This document shows, piece by piece, positions 1-3,693 of a stretch of DNA of 6,173 nt. A model generated the notes under the pieces. It searched no databases and was not told the origin of the DNA. It was given only the letters and a program-made list of their open reading frames with translations. The stretch is from an uncultured Ruminococcus sp. (lineage in GTDB: Bacteria; Bacillota; Clostridia; Oscillospirales; Ruminococcaceae): contig CAMCMW010000098.1 of the NCBI GenBank assembly GCA_945876155.1, positions 1-6,173 of the forward strand, given 5' to 3'. The position numbers and the translations under genes were made by a program. Numbering within the stretch: the first letter of the stretch is position 1; every line of letters begins with the position of its first letter.

Positions 1-548
1 GTGACGACGTAGAGATAAATACCGGAAACGAAACTAAAACCTACACAGTGACTGCAATCAACCAGTCCATGAACAATAATGGCGAAGGTATACGCTTTTA
101 CCAGCAGGAAAATCTCGATTACAGCTTTACAACAGGCTGTTTCGGAATACAGATAAAGTTTGATGATAATCCGAGTGCCAGAGTCTTAAAAGAACGCAAA
201 GCACTTTTAGCGGAAGAATACCCCGATACAGAGGTATTTACTGCCGGAGAATACATTGACTCCATGATTGGTTCTGTGGCAGGTATTCTTGTTGCAGTAC
301 TCATGGTGAAGAGCTTTATCACAAAGGAAAAAAGCGAAATCGCAATACTCAAGGCTGTGGGATTCAGAAATTCCAGTCTGACCCTGTGGCAGACAATGAG
401 GATAGGCATGATACTGCTTATCGCCATAATAATTGGCACGCTTATATCAGAACCGATGTCACACCTGCTTATTGAACCGGTTTTCCGCATGATGGGTGCA
501 TACAGCATTGAATTTGACATAAAGCCGATTGAAGTTTACCTGATTTAG
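1..548 (+). CDS. FtsX-like ABC transporter permease, C-terminal part, cut by an in-frame TAG
   Basis: This is the membrane subunit of an ABC transporter. The frame (codons starting at 3, 6, 9...) is open from the left edge, so the GTG at 48 is an internal codon and the true start lies outside the window. The visible part begins in a hydrophilic extracytoplasmic stretch (about 3-255). A hydrophobic helix follows (about 261-320), then a cytoplasmic segment with the FtsX-family motif EIAILKAVGF, then a second helix (about 396-450) and a short outer loop. The frame stops at TAG (546-548), exactly where the last FtsX helix should begin. The missing helix and tail are still encoded in the same frame up to the TAA at 642-644. 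The ATP-binding subunit follows directly, so the two should form one transporter. Loss of the last helix would probably inactivate it. The family call is firm; the substrate is unknown. Confidence 0.8.
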   Translation, partial: DDVEINTGNETKTYTVTAINQSMNNNGEGIRFYQQENLDYSFTTGCFGIQIKFDDNPSARVLKERKALLAEEYPDTEVFTAGEYIDSMIGSVAGILVAVLMVKSFITKEKSEIAILKAVGFRNSSLTLWQTMRIGMILLIAIIIGTLISEPMSHLLIEPVFRMMGAYSIEFDIKPIEVYLI

Positions 549-644
549 CCCCTTATCGTGCTTTCAGTCACCTCCCTTGCCGCATTTGTTTCGTCACTGG
601 GACTGAGAAAAATCCAGGCGTCAGAAGTTTCCAACATTGAATAA
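549..644 (+). pseudogene. Detached C-terminus of the FtsX-like permease, downstream of the amber codon
   Basis: In the same frame as the upstream permease, directly after TAG 546-548, 31 sense codons run to TAA at 642-644. They read as one hydrophobic helix (PLIVLSVTSLAAFVSSLGL) followed by a basic tail, RKIQASEVSNIE. This is the normal end of FtsX/MacB-type permeases, where the last helix is followed by a Lys/Arg-rich tail ending in a NIE-like sequence. The good preservation indicates that the stop is recent, is a sequence error, or is suppressed. No ribosome binding site and start are visible that would express this piece alone. A single base change of TAG to a sense codon would restore a full-length permease. 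Confidence 0.75.
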
Positions 645-648
645 GAAC

Positions 649-653
649 AGGAG
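649..653 (+). promoter_or_regulatory. Ribosome binding site for the ABC ATPase
   Basis: AGGAG lies 7 nt before the ATG at 661. This decides the start: the upstream in-frame TTG at 637 has no comparable site and overlaps the end of the permease frame. The first residues from 661 (MKTILNVKNLCKTY) also match the usual beginning of ABC ATPases. Confidence 0.8.
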
Positions 654-660
654 AAAAGCT

Positions 661-1428
661 ATGAAAACTATATTAAACGTAAAGAATCTATGCAAAACAT
701 ACATTTTAAACAAGCGTCAGAACAATGTTCTGAAAAACGTAAATTTCACCGTTTCGGAGGGCGAAATGGTTGCAGTCATGGGACCGTCAGGCTCAGGCAA
801 ATCCACCCTTTTATACGCCGTTTCCGGAATGGACTCCATAACCGCCGGAGAGGTTGACTTCTGCGGCAGTGACATTTCAAAGCTCAGTCAGAAACAGCTT
901 GCAGACCTGCGACTTAACGAAATGGGTTTTATCTTCCAGCAGATGTACATGATGAAAAATCTCACGGTGCTGGACAACATCATTCTTCCCGCCTGCCAGT
1001 CCGACAAGATAAAAGAGAGCAGAAAGGAAACCGTGGGCAGAGGTCAGGACCTAATGAGAAAGCTGGGTATTATTGAAATTGCCGACAACGGTATTAACGA
1101 GGTTTCCGGCGGACAGCTCCAGCGTGCCTGCATCTGCCGCAGTATGATAAACAAGCCGAAAATGATTTTTGCCGACGAGCCTACCGGTGCTCTCAACCGC
1201 ACTTCCTCCGAGGAAGTTATGGACGAACTTGCCAAAATCAACGGTGAGGGAACAACAGTCATGCTCGTAACTCACGACGTAAAGGTTGCGGCAAAATGCA
1301 CAAGAGTGCTTTATATAGTTGACGGAAACATAAAAGGAGAGTATAATTTAGAAAAGTACACTTCACCATCTCAGCTGAGAGAGCGTGAAAGGTCACTTAG
1401 CAACTGGCTTATGGAAATGGGCTGGTAA
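661..1428 (+). CDS. ABC transporter ATP-binding protein (MacB/LolD/Bce-type ATPase)
   Basis: This 255-residue cytoplasmic ATPase would energise the FtsX-like permease encoded just upstream. All nucleotide-binding motifs are present: Walker A GPSGSGKST (41-49), Q-loop FQQ (around 93), signature VSGGQ (148-152), Walker B MIFADE (168-173) followed by PTGAL, and the switch histidine in VTHD (H205). The D-loop reads GALN where many relatives have GALD; this is a mild variation and not a sign of inactivity. The C-terminal tail (RERERSLSNWLMEMGW) resembles Clostridia ATPases of antimicrobial-peptide and lipoprotein-type exporters. The gene starts 16 nt after the old permease stop (TAA 642-644) and lies 27 nt before the response regulator, so it is probably in the same transcript. 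Family assignment is firm; whether the cargo is a peptide antibiotic, lipid or lipoprotein cannot be told. Confidence 0.93.
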   Translation: MKTILNVKNLCKTYILNKRQNNVLKNVNFTVSEGEMVAVMGPSGSGKSTLLYAVSGMDSITAGEVDFCGSDISKLSQKQLADLRLNEMGFIFQQMYMMKNLTVLDNIILPACQSDKIKESRKETVGRGQDLMRKLGIIEIADNGINEVSGGQLQRACICRSMINKPKMIFADEPTGALNRTSSEEVMDELAKINGEGTTVMLVTHDVKVAAKCTRVLYIVDGNIKGEYNLEKYTSPSQLRERERSLSNWLMEMGW

Positions 1429-1444
1429 ATTCAATCAGCTATTG

Positions 1445-1450
1445 AAAGGA
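1445..1450 (+). promoter_or_regulatory. Ribosome binding site for the response regulator
   Basis: AAAGGA sits 5 nt before the ATG at 1456, in the 27-nt gap after the ATPase gene. It is modest in strength but correctly placed. No promoter elements are evident in the short gap, which supports co-transcription with the transporter. Confidence 0.6.
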
Positions 1451-1455
1451 TTATT

Positions 1456-2115
1456 ATGACAGATATTCTTATTGTTGAAGACAACAAAGAACTTGCTGAC
1501 CTTCTGTGTGATTTTCTTCGTGCGGAAAATTACACAGTCAGCATTGCACAAAGCGGTGAAAAGGCTTTGCAGCTTTATGAAAAGTATGGCGCAAGGCTTG
1601 TGATACTGGATATTATGCTGCCGGGAATTGACGGTTTCAGCGTATGTACAAAAATCCGTGAACAGAGCAATACACCAATCATAATAGTAAGTGCCAAAAC
1701 TGAAAAGGAAGACAAGCTCAACGGACTGTTTTTAGGTGCAGACGACTACATCGAAAAGCCCTACGACATTGATATAATGCTTGCAAAAATAAGCGGTATT
1801 TTCAGACGCAGGTACGCAGTTGACGAAATAACTGACGGTAATATCCGCATTGACAAAGCCGGAAAAACTGCATACATACATGACGTCCCTACCGACATGA
1901 CCGCAAAGGAACTTGAACTGCTTTTGCTGCTTATTGAGAATAAGGGAAGAGTTTTAAACAAGGAATATATTTTCAGCAGAATATGGGCGGACAGCGTTTC
2001 CGAGCCTCAGACTCTTACAGTACACATAAAATGGCTGCGTCAGAAAATCGAGGACAACCCGAAAAATCCAAAGCGCATTCAGACTGTGTGGGGCGTGGGG
2101 TATAAATTCGTATGA
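1456..2115 (+). CDS. OmpR/PhoB-family two-component response regulator
   Basis: This 219-residue DNA-binding regulator is activated by phosphorylation. The receiver domain (about 1-115) shows the acidic pair E8-D9, the phospho-acceptor D52 in LVILDIMLPG, the switch serine S79 (IIIVSAKT), the aromatic switch Y98 (ADDYIEKP) and the conserved K101-P102. The C-terminal winged helix-turn-helix (about 122-219) has the recognition-helix region around SEPQTLTVHIKWLRQKIE and ends in the typical wing VWGVGYKFV. Length and domain order match the OmpR family exactly. Its TGA overlaps the start of the histidine kinase by 4 nt, so the two form a coupled sensor-regulator pair. By context its likely target is the promoter of the adjacent transporter operon, which lies outside the window. 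Confidence 0.95.
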   Translation: MTDILIVEDNKELADLLCDFLRAENYTVSIAQSGEKALQLYEKYGARLVILDIMLPGIDGFSVCTKIREQSNTPIIIVSAKTEKEDKLNGLFLGADDYIEKPYDIDIMLAKISGIFRRRYAVDEITDGNIRIDKAGKTAYIHDVPTDMTAKELELLLLLIENKGRVLNKEYIFSRIWADSVSEPQTLTVHIKWLRQKIEDNPKNPKRIQTVWGVGYKFV

Positions 2116-3350
2116 AAAGCTTTAACAGGATATTTGCCGCAGTAATTCTTGGGATAGCACTTATTTTTATAGTATCAAATATTTATCTGAAAAGTGACGG
2201 TGATTCCTCCGGCAGACCTTACCGTGTGGAAATAAACAGGATAGCAGAGGAAATCCGGCAGAGCGGTTTTGATAATATTGACCTGTCGGGCTATGAATAT
2301 GTTACGGGTATTGAACGTTCTGACGGTTCGGACGGCTTTTTTGACGGCGGAAAAAGCGATTATGCAGTAAGAGAAATCAACGGGGAAATTTACCGTTTTG
2401 ATTATGTTATTGACCCGTCAAAATCAGATTCAGCTATAATTATCCGGGTGAACATTGTTCTTGCAGTTATGTCAGTTCTGATTATTGCGGTGATGATTTT
2501 TACCAAGCTGAAAATCCTTAAACCCTTTGAATCATTCCGTGATATCCCCTATGAGCTTTCAAAGGGCAATCTCACTGCTCCGGTCAAGGAAAGCAAAAAC
2601 CGGTTTTTCGGAAAATTTCTTTGGGGAGTGGATTTGCTAAGGGAGAATATGGAGGAACAGAAAAAGCGTGAGCTTGACTTGCAGCGTGACAAAAAAACGC
2701 TTATTCTCTCCGTTTCCCACGACATAAAGACTCCCCTTTCAGCCATAAAGCTATATTCAAAAGCGCTCTCAAAGGGACTGTACAAGGACAAGGAAAAACA
2801 GCTGGAAATCGCAGAGAGCATAAACGAAAAGGCGGACGAAATTGAAGAATTTATTTCGGAGATTATTTCGGCAACAAGGGACGATTTTCTTAATCTTGAA
2901 GTAAACTGCGGTGAATTTTACCTTTCTGAACTTGTGAGCAAAATTTCAGTTTACTACAGGGAAAAGCTTTCACTGGTGCATACCAATTTTTCCGTTAGTC
3001 ATTATTGCGACTGCATTTTAAAGGGCGACTTCGACCGCAGTATTGAGGTACTGCAAAATGTAATCGAAAACGCAGTAAAGTACGGCGACGGGCATACCAT
3101 AGAAATCAGCTTTCCGGAAGAAGAAGACTGTCAGCTGATAACCGTCCGAAACAGTGGCTGCACCCTTCCGGAAACAGAACTGCCCCATATTTTCGACAGT
3201 TTCTGGCGTGGCTCAAACGCTGAAAAGTCACAGGGCAGCGGACTCGGTCTTTACATCTGCCGTCAGCTTATGAGAAAGATGAACGGTGAAATTTTTGCTG
3301 AAATTCAGAATGAGTATATGACTGTTTCAGCAGTATTTTCAAAAGCATAG
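2112..3350 (+). CDS. Membrane sensor histidine kinase (HisKA/HATPase type)
   Basis: This 412-residue inner-membrane kinase would phosphorylate the regulator encoded just before it. A first membrane helix (about 7-26) and a second (about 109-131) flank an extracytoplasmic domain of about 82 residues. A HAMP-like linker and a charged coiled region (about 132-195) follow. The H-box SVSHDIKTPLSAI carries the phospho-accepting H203, and the ATPase domain has the N-box N320 (VIENAVKYG), an F-box-like FDSFWRG (361-367) and a G2 box GSGLGL (375-380). The G1 box reads VRNSG (N347-S348-G349) instead of the classical DxG; this NSG/NTG form occurs in related sensors. The sizeable outer domain differs from BceS-type kinases, which have almost no loop. 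The start ATG overlaps the regulator's stop (ATGA), with only a weak GGGG-type ribosome site 11 nt upstream, so translational coupling is likely. The gene ends at TAG, 3 nt before the terminator. Confidence 0.93.
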   Translation: MKSFNRIFAAVILGIALIFIVSNIYLKSDGDSSGRPYRVEINRIAEEIRQSGFDNIDLSGYEYVTGIERSDGSDGFFDGGKSDYAVREINGEIYRFDYVIDPSKSDSAIIIRVNIVLAVMSVLIIAVMIFTKLKILKPFESFRDIPYELSKGNLTAPVKESKNRFFGKFLWGVDLLRENMEEQKKRELDLQRDKKTLILSVSHDIKTPLSAIKLYSKALSKGLYKDKEKQLEIAESINEKADEIEEFISEIISATRDDFLNLEVNCGEFYLSELVSKISVYYREKLSLVHTNFSVSHYCDCILKGDFDRSIEVLQNVIENAVKYGDGHTIEISFPEEEDCQLITVRNSGCTLPETELPHIFDSFWRGSNAEKSQGSGLGLYICRQLMRKMNGEIFAEIQNEYMTVSAVFSKA

Positions 3351-3353
3351 TGT

Positions 3354-3400
3354 TAACAGGTGATATCTGCTTTTTTTGCAGTATTGCCTGTTATTTTTTT
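3354..3400 (+). terminator. Rho-independent terminator of the transporter/two-component operon
   Basis: A long hairpin begins 3 nt after the kinase stop. Outer arms TAACAGG (3354-3360) and CCTGTTA (3387-3393) pair perfectly. The stem continues inward with two G-T wobbles (3361-3362 with 3385-3386), ATA/TAT (3363-3365 with 3382-3384), one bulged T at 3366 and CTGC/GCAG (3367-3370 with 3378-3381). This gives about 16 base pairs around a seven-T loop. Seven Ts follow the stem directly (3394-3400). There is no T-run in the reverse direction, so it acts on the + strand only. Confidence 0.93.
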
Positions 3401-3470
3401 CGCAGCTGTATACAGTTATGAGATGCTCTGTAACAATGCAATAAAACATAACTTTTTTGCACAAATTCTA
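3401..3470. other. AT-rich spacer between terminator and promoter
   Basis: No gene or clear signal is seen here. The only structure is a 10-bp perfect palindrome, CTGTATACAG, at 3406-3415. It is too short to interpret alone, though it lies upstream of the promoter and could be a half of a regulator site. Confidence 0.4.
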
Positions 3471-3499
3471 TTGAATATTTTGAAAAAATATGTTATTAT
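3471..3499 (+). promoter_or_regulatory. Sigma-A-type promoter with extended -10
   Basis: A -35 box TTGAAT (3471-3476) is followed by a 17-bp spacer and a -10 box TATTAT (3494-3499). The -10 is preceded by TG at 3491-3492, giving the extended -10 motif. The surroundings are strongly AT-rich. Transcription would start near 3506 and first meet the short ORF at 3533, then the pectate lyase at 3694 unless another signal intervenes. An alternative pairing, TTGAAA 3480-3485 with TATAAA 3505-3510, has a poorer 19-bp spacer. Confidence 0.7.
3475..3491. repeat. Inverted repeat inside the promoter spacer
   Basis: ATATTTT (3475-3481) and AAAATAT (3485-3491) are perfect inverted arms separated by GAA. 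The repeat lies between the -35 and -10 boxes, a position where a repressor would block transcription. Such repeats arise easily in AT-rich DNA, so an operator role is only a possibility. Confidence 0.35.
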
Positions 3500-3518
3500 T
3501 AAAGTATAAACAGATTAA

Positions 3519-3528
3519 AGAGGAGGTG
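3519..3528 (+). promoter_or_regulatory. Near-consensus ribosome binding site for the 20-codon ORF
   Basis: AGAGGAGGTG is almost fully complementary to the 16S rRNA tail. The AGGAGG core (3521-3526) is 6 nt from the ATG at 3533. It is the strongest ribosome site in the window, yet it serves an ORF of only 20 codons. It therefore marks either a leader peptide or the beginning of a decayed gene. Confidence 0.8.
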
Positions 3529-3532
3529 TGTT

Positions 3533-3595
3533 ATGAAAGCAGTTGGAAAAATCGGGGTAATCATACCTGCTGTTATTGATCCACTGGAATCATAA
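3533..3595 (+). CDS. 20-residue ORF: leader peptide or relic of a periplasmic-binding-like sensor gene
   Basis: ATG at 3533 to TAA at 3593-3595 encodes a 20-residue peptide, MKAVGKIGVIIPAVIDPLES. It has a strong promoter 34 nt upstream and a near-perfect ribosome site, so it is very likely translated. The KIGVIIPAVIDPLES stretch resembles the first beta strand and turn of type 1 periplasmic-binding/LacI-like sensor domains. In such proteins this is usually followed by a sequence of the E-LL-GI kind. Here the codons after the TAA in the same frame read LLNIIKMF, so a TAA-to-GAA change would extend the resemblance. I infer a broken 5' end of a sensor gene. A small regulatory leader for the lyase downstream is the alternative. 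No signal peptide or other feature is visible. Confidence 0.5.
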   Translation: MKAVGKIGVIIPAVIDPLES

Positions 3596-3629
3596 CTGCT
3601 TAATATCATTAAAATGTTTATTTATGTCA

Positions 3630-3658
3630 TTGAACAGCAATGGTATATTTGCTGTAAT
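3630..3658 (+). promoter_or_regulatory. Possible weak promoter directly upstream of the pectate lyase
   Basis: TTGAAC (3630-3635), a 17-bp spacer and TGTAAT (3653-3658) form a plausible but imperfect sigma-A promoter; the highly conserved second base of the -10 is G. A second reading is an extended -10 TGGTATATT (3641-3649) with a poor -35. If used, transcription would start near 3665 and give the lyase a short leader of about 30 nt. The better promoter at 3471-3499 could instead drive the gene through the short ORF. Confidence 0.35.
3634..3655. repeat. Perfect inverted repeat ACAGCAA-N8-TTGCTGT, candidate operator or leader hairpin
   Basis: Arms ACAGCAA (3634-3640) and TTGCTGT (3649-3655) are perfectly complementary and enclose an 8-nt loop. 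No T-run follows, so it is not a Rho-independent terminator. It overlaps the possible -35/-10 elements and lies 38 nt upstream of the lyase start. This fits an operator for a dimeric regulator or a hairpin in the mRNA leader. Confidence 0.45.
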
Positions 3659-3679
3659 AAAAACAAAAACGCATTTTTC

Positions 3680-3685
3680 AGGGGG
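3680..3685 (+). promoter_or_regulatory. Ribosome binding site for the pectate lyase
   Basis: AGGGGG lies 8 nt before the ATG at 3694. It fixes the start, which is immediately followed by a basic, then hydrophobic signal-peptide region. Confidence 0.75.
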
Positions 3686-3693
3686 ATTCAATT

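Noticed and set aside
119..520. Minus-strand 133-codon ORF opposite the permease
   Set aside because: It is a mirror of the clearly conserved + strand permease frame, has no plausible ribosome site, and its composition is that of a reverse-complement shadow.
637..660. Upstream TTG start for the ATPase
   Set aside because: It overlaps the end of the permease frame and lacks a ribosome site, while ATG 661 has AGGAG at 7 nt and gives the normal family N-terminus.
2112..3350. Kinase judged inactive because its G1 box is NSG instead of DxG
   Set aside because: H-box, N-box, F-box-like segment and G2 box are all intact, and the NSG/NTG form is seen in related active sensors.
3634..3655. Inverted repeat as a second Rho-independent terminator
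   Set aside because: No T-run follows on either strand in the required place, and the stem is only 7 bp with low GC.
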